The position numbers and the translations under genes were made by a program. Source: Candidatus Woesearchaeota archaeon (lineage in GTDB: Archaea > Nanobdellota > Nanobdellia > Woesearchaeales > SM23-78). Taken from it: a stretch of DNA of 12,827 nt. The stretch is from positions 1 to 12,827 of the forward strand of contig JAHWIP010000072.1 in NCBI GenBank assembly GCA_019322375.1, given 5' to 3'. The notes beneath the pieces are model-generated. The model was not told where the DNA came from. It searched no databases and worked only from the letters and a program-made list of their open reading frames with translations. This document shows positions 7,162-12,827 of the stretch, in pieces (the stretch's first letter is position 1; every line of letters starts with the position of its first letter).

Positions 7162-7455
7162 ATGAAACAACTAGAAACAATCACAAAGAAAGAAGCAGAT
7201 AAGTTAATGCTAAAAAAAGTAAAAAACCAATTAGTCTATAGTGCTCTTTGGGATACTTTTATCATATGGGGAACTGCTAATCTAGTTACTCCATCTTCTG
7301 ACCTTTTTTCTGATATAGTCGGAGGAGCTTTAGTAGTTGCTGGAGCAGCCAATAGCTACAAGCATTTAGAAAGTGCTTATCGAAAAGTAAAGGATTATCT
7401 CTCAAACCCTAAGAAAAACATGAAAGAAAAGTATTCAAAGAGATTGGTGGAATGA
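7162..7455 (+). CDS. Small membrane protein with two predicted helices
   Basis: A 97-residue protein of unknown family. Two hydrophobic stretches, about 24-41 (LVYSALWDTFIIWGTANLV) and 49-65 (around DIVGGALVVAGAANS), are separated by a short polar loop. The ends are basic (KKVKN before; KVKDYL and KKNMKEKYSKR after), which suggests a hairpin with both ends in the cytoplasm. GGTGA overlapping the upstream stop serves as ribosome binding site. It lies between the long and short TPR-like paralogues and overlaps the latter by 4 nt, so it may anchor them to the membrane (inference). Confidence 0.75.
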   Translation: MKQLETITKKEADKLMLKKVKNQLVYSALWDTFIIWGTANLVTPSSDLFSDIVGGALVVAGAANSYKHLESAYRKVKDYLSNPKKNMKEKYSKRLVE

Positions 7456-8009
7456 AGATGACTAGAAAACCTCATGAAAAACTAGAAAGACTTGTTGATT
7501 TTATTTTAATTGAGAAAGATTATGATTTAATAGATTTTTCAATGTTTAATAAAGATGATAGATATGCTTTGTATGATTCTATTGGTGACCAGTTACTTGA
7601 ATTGGATTTTCCTGACAAAGCCTCAGACTTTTATTCTAAGGAAAGAGAAAAGATTGCTCTTCCTAAATTAAAAAAAATAATTAAAAAACATATTAAACTC
7701 GGCTTTTATGCAGGAGCAGCTAAATATCATAAGCAAATAGAAAAAGAATTTCCATTGGAAGAAATCATTGTTTATGCTGATAAAAAAAGAGATGAAAATG
7801 AACTGCGTAATGCCATGAAGGTCTATGAATATGCTCTTGGCAATACACAAGATTTTGTACAAGAGACAAAGATAAAGGATAAACTCCTTAAGTTAGCAAA
7901 CAAATTCTTTGGAAGATCAGAGCCTAAATTACATCTAAAAGAAACTATTAATTGTTTAAGATTAGCAGGACAAAAAGAAATAGCCAAGTTCTTGGAGCAA
8001 TACAGGTGA
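7452..8009 (+). CDS. Short TPR-like protein, paralogue of the 477-aa repeat protein
   Basis: A 185-residue, mostly helical soluble protein. Its N-terminus (LVDFILIEKDYDL, MFNKDDRYALYDSIGDQ) aligns with that of the protein at 5726 (LVDFILRQGLYSS, MFTKSERFAMYGLAGNK). Its C-terminus (INCLRLAGQKEIAKFLEQ) aligns with CFKAIGRTRTAEFLKKH of the same protein. Between them it has about three repeat-like helical units, so it is a shortened or ancestral form of the larger solenoid. The first ATG overlaps the upstream stop. An ATG two codons later (7458) is an equally good start, because GGTGG at 7446-7450 is better spaced for it. The specific role is unknown. Confidence 0.85.
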   Translation: MKMTRKPHEKLERLVDFILIEKDYDLIDFSMFNKDDRYALYDSIGDQLLELDFPDKASDFYSKEREKIALPKLKKIIKKHIKLGFYAGAAKYHKQIEKEFPLEEIIVYADKKRDENELRNAMKVYEYALGNTQDFVQETKIKDKLLKLANKFFGRSEPKLHLKETINCLRLAGQKEIAKFLEQYR

Positions 8010-8015
8010 TAAAAA

Positions 8016-8504
8016 ATGAACCTCAGCAAAAAAATTAAGATAGGATTAGTAATCTTGAGTGCTGCTTGGATAATTAATATTTTTACAAATTATTCTCTGC
8101 TTCAAAAAGAGTCTGCTAAAGAAAGAGAAGCAATACAATCCAGGCCTTACCTATCCCAGCTCTTTGATAACAGAAAGCAGTTGTATAATCAAATTAAGAC
8201 ACAGAGAAATCTTTGGTCAACAATGCAGTATTTGGAAGTACAATACTCTGACAAGCCTTTGTTTGATGAAATAATACCATTCGATGAAATACAAAAAAAG
8301 AAAAGACAAACTGAAAATAGAATATCAGAAATAGAGAGCAAAATAAAGGATGTGGACCTTGATATTAACTTTATCTATTCAGAAGAAGAAGAACTAAAAA
8401 TTATCAATCAAAACATTAACAAATACACGAACAGAATGTTTTTTCCTATATCTTTTCTATTCCCAAAAACAGAAGAGAGGGTAAAATATGAAAGGCTTGA
8501 CTAA
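8016..8504 (+). CDS. Membrane-anchored coiled-coil protein
   Basis: A 162-residue protein of unrecognised family. A short basic N-terminus (MNLSKKIK) is followed by one hydrophobic helix at about 9-24 and then a long hydrophilic helical part. Residues about 90-130 (IQKKKRQTENRISEIESKIKD and following) show heptad-like hydrophobic spacing suggesting a coiled coil. The end contains a more hydrophobic patch (MFFPISFLFP). The likely topology is an N-terminal anchor with the coiled coil on one face of the membrane; which face is unclear. AGGTGAT 5 nt before the ATG is a good ribosome binding site. The 3' end overlaps the next gene by 17 nt. Confidence 0.78.
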   Translation: MNLSKKIKIGLVILSAAWIINIFTNYSLLQKESAKEREAIQSRPYLSQLFDNRKQLYNQIKTQRNLWSTMQYLEVQYSDKPLFDEIIPFDEIQKKKRQTENRISEIESKIKDVDLDINFIYSEEEELKIINQNINKYTNRMFFPISFLFPKTEERVKYERLD

Positions 8505-8967
8505 AATCAAAGGAGTAAGTGCAGAAGAAATAAGTGCAATCTTGGATGTTAATAATATTAATTATTATCACGGCATTATTAATTTGATTAATGAAACTGA
8601 GAAATTGAAGTTAACTTATCATGATTCTCATGCTTTGGACACTTTGATTGTAACTGAATCACAGGCATTTGATATCTTAAGTAGTGTGTTACATGACAGG
8701 GGATCTAAGTGGGAAGCTTTGGAACGTACTTATAACAATCTTAAATATGAATTTTTTCAAGCTGTTTATAGAATGGATTCTCTTGATTTTGTAAAATCAC
8801 TTCCTCTTCTTGAAAATATCCTTACTCTTAGATTAATTAGAGTGAACAAAAATAAAGAATTAATTCAGCACACAACAGTTGTTTATAATGACAGCTTTAT
8901 GAAAATGCATTATTATGGCAAGAGAAGCACTCTTTATAGTTTTGATGAAATATTTAAGAATTACTAG
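8488..8967 (+). CDS. Unknown protein of the MKGLTKIKGVS pair, first copy
   Basis: A 159-residue soluble protein that I do not recognise. It is a clear paralogue of the protein at 9266: identical first 11 residues (MKGLTKIKGVS), then an acidic E[EI]I segment, HALD versus NALD near residue 50, YRMDSLDFVKS versus YRIDSLDFLKS, and ELIQHTTVVYNDSF versus ELVQYTTVVFTKSF. The conserved C-terminal part looks like alternating strands, so a compact alpha/beta fold is likely. The start overlaps the upstream gene by 17 nt and is preceded by GAGAGGGT. No catalytic motif is apparent. Confidence 0.82.
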   Translation: MKGLTKIKGVSAEEISAILDVNNINYYHGIINLINETEKLKLTYHDSHALDTLIVTESQAFDILSSVLHDRGSKWEALERTYNNLKYEFFQAVYRMDSLDFVKSLPLLENILTLRLIRVNKNKELIQHTTVVYNDSFMKMHYYGKRSTLYSFDEIFKNY

Positions 8968-8975
8968 GTGTAAAA

Positions 8976-9269
8976 ATGAAAAACCAAACCAAACGTAAAA
9001 AAGAAAAGAAAAAAAGAGCATTGACTGAACTAGTTTTTGACGAAGATAAAGTAACTCTTCACAGGAAAAAATCTGGAAGAAAAGTAAATGCTAGGCCAGT
9101 AGGAACGCCTGTCTTAGTAAGTACATTAGGTTATGGCCTTGAGGCACAGACAGTAAGTGAAAAAACAGACAAACGAATCAATGCTTATGTAGCAAGTTAT
9201 AGTCATTCAGATATGTACCAGCGCTGGCATTATAACTTACAATATTATCAGATACTACCTAGAAAATGA
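8976..9269 (+). CDS. Small, very basic protein of unknown function
   Basis: A 97-residue protein. The N-terminus is extremely basic (MKNQTKRKKEKKKRA), and a second basic patch follows (LHRKKSGRKVNARP), suggesting contact with nucleic acid or acidic lipids. The second half is aromatic-rich (YSHSDMYQRWHYNLQYYQ). No known domain is recognised. TAGGTG 6 nt before the ATG is an acceptable ribosome binding site. It is sandwiched between the two MKGLTKIKGVS paralogues and its stop overlaps the second one by 4 nt (ATGA). Confidence 0.68.
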   Translation: MKNQTKRKKEKKKRALTELVFDEDKVTLHRKKSGRKVNARPVGTPVLVSTLGYGLEAQTVSEKTDKRINAYVASYSHSDMYQRWHYNLQYYQILPRK

Positions 9270-9715
9270 AAGGCCTAACCAAAATCAAAGGAGTAAGCAC
9301 TGATGAGATTAAGGAAGTTTTAGTTGCTTCAAAGGTAAAATGTCTTGATATGTTGGTTTACTTAGATCATAAAACTTTTGGACCCAGCCATATGGGGGTT
9401 AATGCTTTAGATAACATACTTTTTGCAGAACATGGAGCAGAGTCTTTATTATCAAATGCTTTTTCTTGTCAACCAAAAGCATTTTCTTATCAACCAGAGA
9501 ATCCCTTTTCACCTGAGTATGAATGTAAAACTTATCACGCAATTTATAGAATTGATTCTCTTGATTTTCTGAAATCAGAATCCCTATCCCTTCATTTCAA
9601 TAAAGACACTGATTTACTGTCTGGCTTGTTTCGCATGACTCCAGAAGGAGAACTGGTGCAATACACCACTGTGGTTTTTACAAAATCTTTTTTCAATGAA
9701 GAAATAACTTTGTGA
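9266..9715 (+). CDS. Unknown protein of the MKGLTKIKGVS pair, second copy
   Basis: A 149-residue soluble protein of unknown family, paralogous to the product at 8488. The first 33 nucleotides agree at 29 positions, and the YRIDSLDF and TTVVF blocks are retained, whereas the middle has diverged and contains an internal near-repeat (SCQPKAFSYQPENPFS). There is no ribosome binding site in front of its ATG; translation is probably coupled to the upstream gene through the ATGA overlap. Role unknown. Confidence 0.82.
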   Translation: MKGLTKIKGVSTDEIKEVLVASKVKCLDMLVYLDHKTFGPSHMGVNALDNILFAEHGAESLLSNAFSCQPKAFSYQPENPFSPEYECKTYHAIYRIDSLDFLKSESLSLHFNKDTDLLSGLFRMTPEGELVQYTTVVFTKSFFNEEITL

Positions 9716-9719
9716 GGTT
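9714..9719 (+). promoter_or_regulatory. Ribosome binding site fixing the start of the binding lipoprotein
   Basis: GAGGTT ends 4 nt before the ATG at 9724. An in-frame GTG at 9712 overlaps this site and the upstream stop, so ATG 9724 is the better start. Confidence 0.55.
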
Positions 9720-9723
9720 AAAA

Positions 9724-10893
9724 ATGAAAAAAATAATTTTTCCAATGATAACATGCTTAACACTAATATTGTTATTAACCTCCTGCACCCCTGCTGTTGT
9801 TGATAAGGAAACTGTCAAAATCGGAGTCATCCTCCCTCTCACTGGCCCTAGCTCTGATTTAGGCCAGTACACCAGGGAGGGCATCTTGCTTGGGTTGGAA
9901 GAAATCAATACTAATCCTGAAAACAAATACAATTATGAACTTATCTTTGAGGATTCTACTTATAATCCTGCTATGGGAGTTACTGCTATTAATAAACTTA
10001 TAAGTGTTGATGGTGTTAAATATGTATTAGGTGCTCAAGGCTCATCTGTTACTCTTGCTATTGCTCCTGTTGCTGAGAGAAACAAGGTTATCTTAATAAC
10101 TCCCAGCTCCCAGTCTGCTGAAATATCAAAGGCAGGGGATTATATTTTCAGGACTCAGACTAATACCAAGCAAGAAGTAGGATTCTTTTCTGATTACTTA
10201 TTAGACAAGGTTGGCTCAGAAACATTAGACTTACTGGTTGTTAATACTGCTTATGGGGAATCAGTTATTAGTACCATGCAAACCGAGTTTGAATCCAGGG
10301 GAGGAAGAATCGGTTTGGTGCAGAAAGTAGAGGCAGGAGACCCTGATGTAAGAGACCCTTTATTAAAAATAAAGAACAGAAACACCAAGTATGTCTTACT
10401 AGGCACTACCAGAAGGCAGGGAGGGTATATACTAAAGCAAGCCCAGGAACTAGGAATAAAGGCTCAGTTCTTTGCAACCTCTCCAATACAAGGAAAAGAA
10501 CTGTTAGAAATAGGAGGAGAAGCAGCTGAAGGCTTAGTCTATACTTATCCTTATGATTCAACAAGCACAATGCCTGAAATAGAGATTTTTAGACAGAAAT
10601 TCATGAATAAATATGAACATGAAAACGAAGCTTACTCTGCCAGTGGCTATGATGCCTTAAATGTTCTTGTAAAATGCATAGAAAAAGATAAAGACACAGA
10701 AAAAGTAAGAGACTGCTTATACAATACCAAGGATTACCATGGAGCAAGCGGCTTATTCTCATTTGACAAAAACGGAGACGTAGAAAAAGAATTCATTATA
10801 AAAACAGTAAAGAATGGAAAGTTTGTGAAGTATGAAGAAGAAGTTATAGAGATTAACAGGAAGCCGAGGATAGTTGATATAATTTTAGGATGA
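9724..10893 (+). CDS. Substrate-binding lipoprotein, branched-chain amino acid (Leu/Ile/Val-binding) family
   Basis: A 389-residue exported lipoprotein. A hydrophobic signal sequence ends in a lipobox LTSC with the modifiable Cys21. The mature protein begins with KIGVILPLTGPSSDLGQYTREG, the hallmark strand-loop of type 1 periplasmic binding proteins. It continues with LGAQGSSVTLAIAPVAERNKVILITPSS, the segment that lines the ligand cleft in this family. Length is normal for the family. Two Cys about 13 residues apart near the C-terminal third (CIEKDKD, then DC) could form a disulfide. In its usual setting such a protein delivers amino acids, amides or similar small molecules to an ABC permease. 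No permease or ATPase gene is visible here, so it may feed a distant transporter or act as a sensor. Its stop overlaps the next gene (ATGA). The ligand cannot be predicted. Confidence 0.9.
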   Translation: MKKIIFPMITCLTLILLLTSCTPAVVDKETVKIGVILPLTGPSSDLGQYTREGILLGLEEINTNPENKYNYELIFEDSTYNPAMGVTAINKLISVDGVKYVLGAQGSSVTLAIAPVAERNKVILITPSSQSAEISKAGDYIFRTQTNTKQEVGFFSDYLLDKVGSETLDLLVVNTAYGESVISTMQTEFESRGGRIGLVQKVEAGDPDVRDPLLKIKNRNTKYVLLGTTRRQGGYILKQAQELGIKAQFFATSPIQGKELLEIGGEAAEGLVYTYPYDSTSTMPEIEIFRQKFMNKYEHENEAYSASGYDALNVLVKCIEKDKDTEKVRDCLYNTKDYHGASGLFSFDKNGDVEKEFIIKTVKNGKFVKYEEEVIEINRKPRIVDIILG

Positions 10894-11522
10894 TTGATAT
10901 GGAAACTGAAAAACAATTTCAAGAAAGAATAGAAAGAATTTTGAAAATGCAAAATCTCATACTTGAAGATAAAACAAATGAAATCACGAATTCTATGTTA
11001 GAAGAATTAATTGAAGATGAGTATTTAATGCATGAAAGATATGAAGATTACGAGCGGTACTTCATCCCTGATAATGCTGACGAAGATGAAAGAAAAAGAT
11101 ACCTTTACCTTCAATATTTATATGATGCTGGGGGGAGTATACGTTTAAAACGTAGTCCTAATAAAAGAAAAATCTCTACAGAATTATATAAACTCGTGGC
11201 AGAGCCATTAATTGAAATCTTAGAAAAACATGAAGAATCTAAGCCTTATGAAACAAGTGTTCCTATAGTGATTCATCAGGCTTGGCCTCTAAGTACAAGG
11301 CGCTACCCTTTTCGATTAACTAAAAGTAGCCGGAAACAAGTGAATCCTTGGGACCATAATTTAAAAACAAAAACATTTATCAAAGAGCTTAAAAGAAGCT
11401 TCAGGCAGTTAGACAGTTATCTCTTGCTTTCACAAAAAATAGACAAGTTACGTTCTTCAAAAGATGAATTAGACAAGAAAATTGATGAATTATACAAGGA
11501 AAAAAGAAAAATATTTCCGTAG
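10890..11522 (+). CDS. Unknown acidic/helical protein with C-terminal coiled coil
   Basis: A 210-residue protein of unrecognised family, without signal peptide or membrane helix. The N-terminal third is helical and rich in Glu (EELIEDEYLMHERYEDYERY). The middle has a Pro/Arg-rich segment (IHQAWPLSTRRYPFRLTKSS) that looks like strands and loops. The last ~40 residues (LLLSQKIDKLRSSKDELDKK and following) have heptad spacing of a coiled coil. The first ATG overlaps the lipoprotein stop. A second ATG at 10899 follows AGGATGAT and may be the true start, shortening the protein by three residues. Confidence 0.76.
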   Translation: MIDMETEKQFQERIERILKMQNLILEDKTNEITNSMLEELIEDEYLMHERYEDYERYFIPDNADEDERKRYLYLQYLYDAGGSIRLKRSPNKRKISTELYKLVAEPLIEILEKHEESKPYETSVPIVIHQAWPLSTRRYPFRLTKSSRKQVNPWDHNLKTKTFIKELKRSFRQLDSYLLLSQKIDKLRSSKDELDKKIDELYKEKRKIFP

Positions 11523-11530
11523 ATAAGTTT

Positions 11531-11536
11531 GGAGGT
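11531..11536 (+). promoter_or_regulatory. Strong Shine-Dalgarno site GGAGGT
   Basis: GGAGGT lies 7 nt before the ATG at 11544. It excludes the in-frame TTG at 11529, which overlaps the site. The same 19-nt leader-to-start sequence recurs at 12136-12154. Confidence 0.7.
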
Positions 11537-11543
11537 AATAAAA

Positions 11544-12119
11544 ATGATGTTTGATAAAACCTTGAACAAAGTTGTGGATTGGTTGTATGAAAGGTTAGAG
11601 CAGAAAAAAGAATCTTTAAAACAAGAGAAAAAGGAATTCAGATATCCTGACGAATATGTTTTTGAGGAGGATAAAAAAATATTAGACCCTCTTCTTAGTG
11701 CTTTGGAAGAATATGGTTTTAGATATGAAATTAGAGGGGGGCATAAATCCAAAGAAAAGTCTCCTTATAGGATATCTATTAAAACTGTTAATGAAGCAAA
11801 AGCCTTTAAGTCTCCTGCTTTCTGGAACTCTATAGTAGAACAAAGAGATGGGGAAATTATACCCAAGGTTCCTTCGGATTTTGGGAGCTGTCTTCCCTCT
11901 GGTTTAGGTTTATATGAACGAAAAATAGCTTCAAGCAAGTTATTAGAACAAATAGCACTTAGTTTTGCTAAAAAAGGTTCTATCACTGGAAAACACCCAC
12001 TTGTTTCTGGAGAGATAAATACCTTTACTTATTATGAGTTCCCAATGAGTTCAACTGAATACACTCCCACTATGACCAAAACACGCATAGTAAAAGTTAG
12101 ATTAGAGAATTATGTTTAG
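11544..12119 (+). CDS. Unknown alpha/beta protein with helical N-terminus
   Basis: A 191-residue protein that I do not recognise. Residues 1 to about 35 form a charged amphipathic helix (VVDWLYERLEQKKESLKQEK) that may be a coiled coil. The rest alternates strands and helices (YGFRYEIRGGHKSKEKSPYR, then a Ser/Gly-rich stretch around FGSCLPSGLGLYERK, and a strand-like end TRIVKVRLENYV). There is no signal peptide or membrane helix. The GGAGGT site selects ATG 11544; the second codon is also ATG. It sits 21 nt after the previous gene in the same direction. Function unknown. Confidence 0.76.
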   Translation: MMFDKTLNKVVDWLYERLEQKKESLKQEKKEFRYPDEYVFEEDKKILDPLLSALEEYGFRYEIRGGHKSKEKSPYRISIKTVNEAKAFKSPAFWNSIVEQRDGEIIPKVPSDFGSCLPSGLGLYERKIASSKLLEQIALSFAKKGSITGKHPLVSGEINTFTYYEFPMSSTEYTPTMTKTRIVKVRLENYV

Positions 12120-12137
12120 GATATAAGGAAAATGATT

Positions 12138-12143
12138 GGAGGT
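12138..12143 (+). promoter_or_regulatory. Strong Shine-Dalgarno site GGAGGT, second copy
   Basis: GGAGGT lies 7 nt before the ATG at 12151, in a 19-nt sequence identical to that at 11529-11547. It rules out the in-frame TTG at 12136 as start. Confidence 0.7.
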
Positions 12144-12150
12144 AATAAAA

Positions 12151-12585
12151 ATGACTCTTGAAATAAAAAATGACTTAACAGTTAAACTTAGGGGCAGAGA
12201 CGTAAGGGTTTGGATTGAGAAGCCTGAAAATCGTGATTTGCAGCCTTATGGGTATTATATGTCAAGATTTCATGAAAGCATGCATTTTGATAAGAGTGGA
12301 ACTCTGATATCCGGATGGGGCGGACATTCAACTTTTGTTAAGAAAATCAAGAAAGGAGGGGAATTGAATGATTATGAAAAAATAATGAAAGACATAATGA
12401 TAAAAGCAGCCGGACACCCTGACTGCTTAAGAAATAATCAAATCTATTGTTTTGCTGGTTCTATAATAAATATAACGCGCAGTAATAATACTATAACAGA
12501 CTTTGTGATTGAATATATTGAATTAGGTCAGACAGGCTTTAATACTGATTTAACAGTAGGGGGCAGAGGTTATTATAGAAAATGA
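12151..12585 (+). CDS. Unknown small beta-rich protein
   Basis: A 144-residue soluble protein without recognisable domain, signal peptide or membrane helix. Strand-like segments (LTVKLRGRDVRVWIEKP at the N-terminus; IINITRSNNTITDFVIEYIEL at the C-terminus) flank a Gly/His-containing loop (SGWGGHST) and a short helix. The end is Gly-rich (TVGGRGYYRK). A compact beta-rich fold is likely. It follows the previous gene by 31 nt and overlaps the next by 4 nt (ATGA), so it belongs to the same transcription unit. No function can be proposed. Confidence 0.74.
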   Translation: MTLEIKNDLTVKLRGRDVRVWIEKPENRDLQPYGYYMSRFHESMHFDKSGTLISGWGGHSTFVKKIKKGGELNDYEKIMKDIMIKAAGHPDCLRNNQIYCFAGSIINITRSNNTITDFVIEYIELGQTGFNTDLTVGGRGYYRK

Positions 12586-12827
12586 CAATCTCAAAACTAG
12601 GTGTGCGGTATTTTTATAGACACTTGCCAAAGGAAATAACTTCTGAATATATTGCTACAGGCTCTTCTTTAGAAGAAATTGTATTTAGTCGGGTTAGATT
12701 TGATTTAGAGCGTGAGTATGTACAATCATTTATTGATGTAAAAACTAATTTTAGGAATGATTATGAAGGTGATAAAGACAATTCCTGGCACTGGTCTGTT
12801 ATAACTGCTTACAGGGCTATTAGTCAA
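12582..12827 (+). CDS. Unknown protein, 3' truncated by the window edge
   Basis: The ATG overlaps the preceding stop (ATGA), and the frame stays open for 82 codons to the last base, so the gene continues to the right. The visible protein begins MTISKLGVRYFYRHLPKEI and continues with an acidic helical stretch (SSLEEIVFSR, LEREYVQSFIDV) and aromatic residues (WHWSVITAYRAIS). There is no signal peptide, and I do not recognise the family. The overlap and the continuous frame match the coupling used elsewhere in this gene run, which supports it being real despite truncation. Confidence 0.68.
   Translation, partial: MTISKLGVRYFYRHLPKEITSEYIATGSSLEEIVFSRVRFDLEREYVQSFIDVKTNFRNDYEGDKDNSWHWSVITAYRAISQ

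Noticed and set aside
8488..8540. Helix-hairpin-helix-like DNA-binding motif in LTKIKGVSAEEISAIL
   Set aside because: It resembles the L..I.GV....A..L spacing, but the second glycine is missing and there is a single copy; too weak to call.
11417..11986. Two minus-strand open frames (11417-11752 and 11765-11986)
   Set aside because: Shadows of the + strand genes at 10890 and 11544, which have ATGA coupling or a strong Shine-Dalgarno site.
1..12827. tRNA, rRNA, CRISPR array, insertion sequence, integrase or attachment site
   Set aside because: No spaced direct-repeat arrays, transposase motifs, terminal inverted repeats or cloverleaf-type sequences were noticed, and nearly all bases are used by protein genes.

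Overview
The window looks like a compact, AT-rich archaeal genome, most likely of the DPANN/Woesearchaeota-Pacearchaeota type. The domain assignment rests on three things. One gene joins an AbrB-type DNA-binding domain to a PhoU-like helical domain, a fusion typical of archaea. That gene is preceded by a good archaeal BRE/TATA element placed for a leaderless transcript. Many starts carry GGAGGT/AGGTGA-type Shine-Dalgarno sites. The lineage within archaea is inferred from small, tightly packed, mostly unrecognised genes and low GC; no rRNA or tRNA is present to confirm it. Coding density is close to 100%. The only gene-free stretch of note is the ~146 bp divergent promoter region at 4485-4630, and no gap exceeds 300 bases.

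Region 1 (1-3598, + strand) holds two overlapping genes for paralogous membrane-anchored Hanks-type protein kinases. The first is cut by the left window edge. Both have a cytoplasmic kinase domain, one transmembrane helix and a large outside domain. They share an unusual signature: Cys in place of the HRD arginine, DKG in place of DFG, and an insertion between the catalytic loop and DKG. Their outside domains look unrelated. They therefore look like two sensors with the same kind of output and different inputs.

Region 2 (3561-4630) holds the AbrB-PhoU-like regulator on the minus strand. Its 3' end overlaps the second kinase gene by 38 bp. It diverges from the next gene across a promoter region containing two palindromes (16 bp and 10 bp), candidate operators.

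Region 3 (4631-12827, + strand) is a run of at least 12 genes with gaps of 2-31 nt or overlaps of 4-17 nt, apparently one operon or two abutting ones. It begins with a secreted beta-rich protein, followed by a large TPR-like repeat protein, a small two-helix membrane protein, a short paralogue of the TPR-like protein and a membrane-anchored coiled-coil protein. Next comes a pair of paralogous ~150-aa proteins sharing the start MKGLTKIKGVS on either side of a very basic 97-aa protein. After these lie an orphan substrate-binding lipoprotein of the branched-chain amino acid (Leu/Ile/Val-binding) family and three unrecognised proteins. A further unrecognised gene at 12582 runs off the right edge.

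Functionally the window suggests cell-envelope biology: two transmembrane kinases facing outward, a local transcription regulator, an exported beta-rich protein, a surface-anchored binding lipoprotein without its transporter, and several small membrane or scaffold-like proteins. That these form one signalling or surface system is inference from gene order and is not proven by the sequence.
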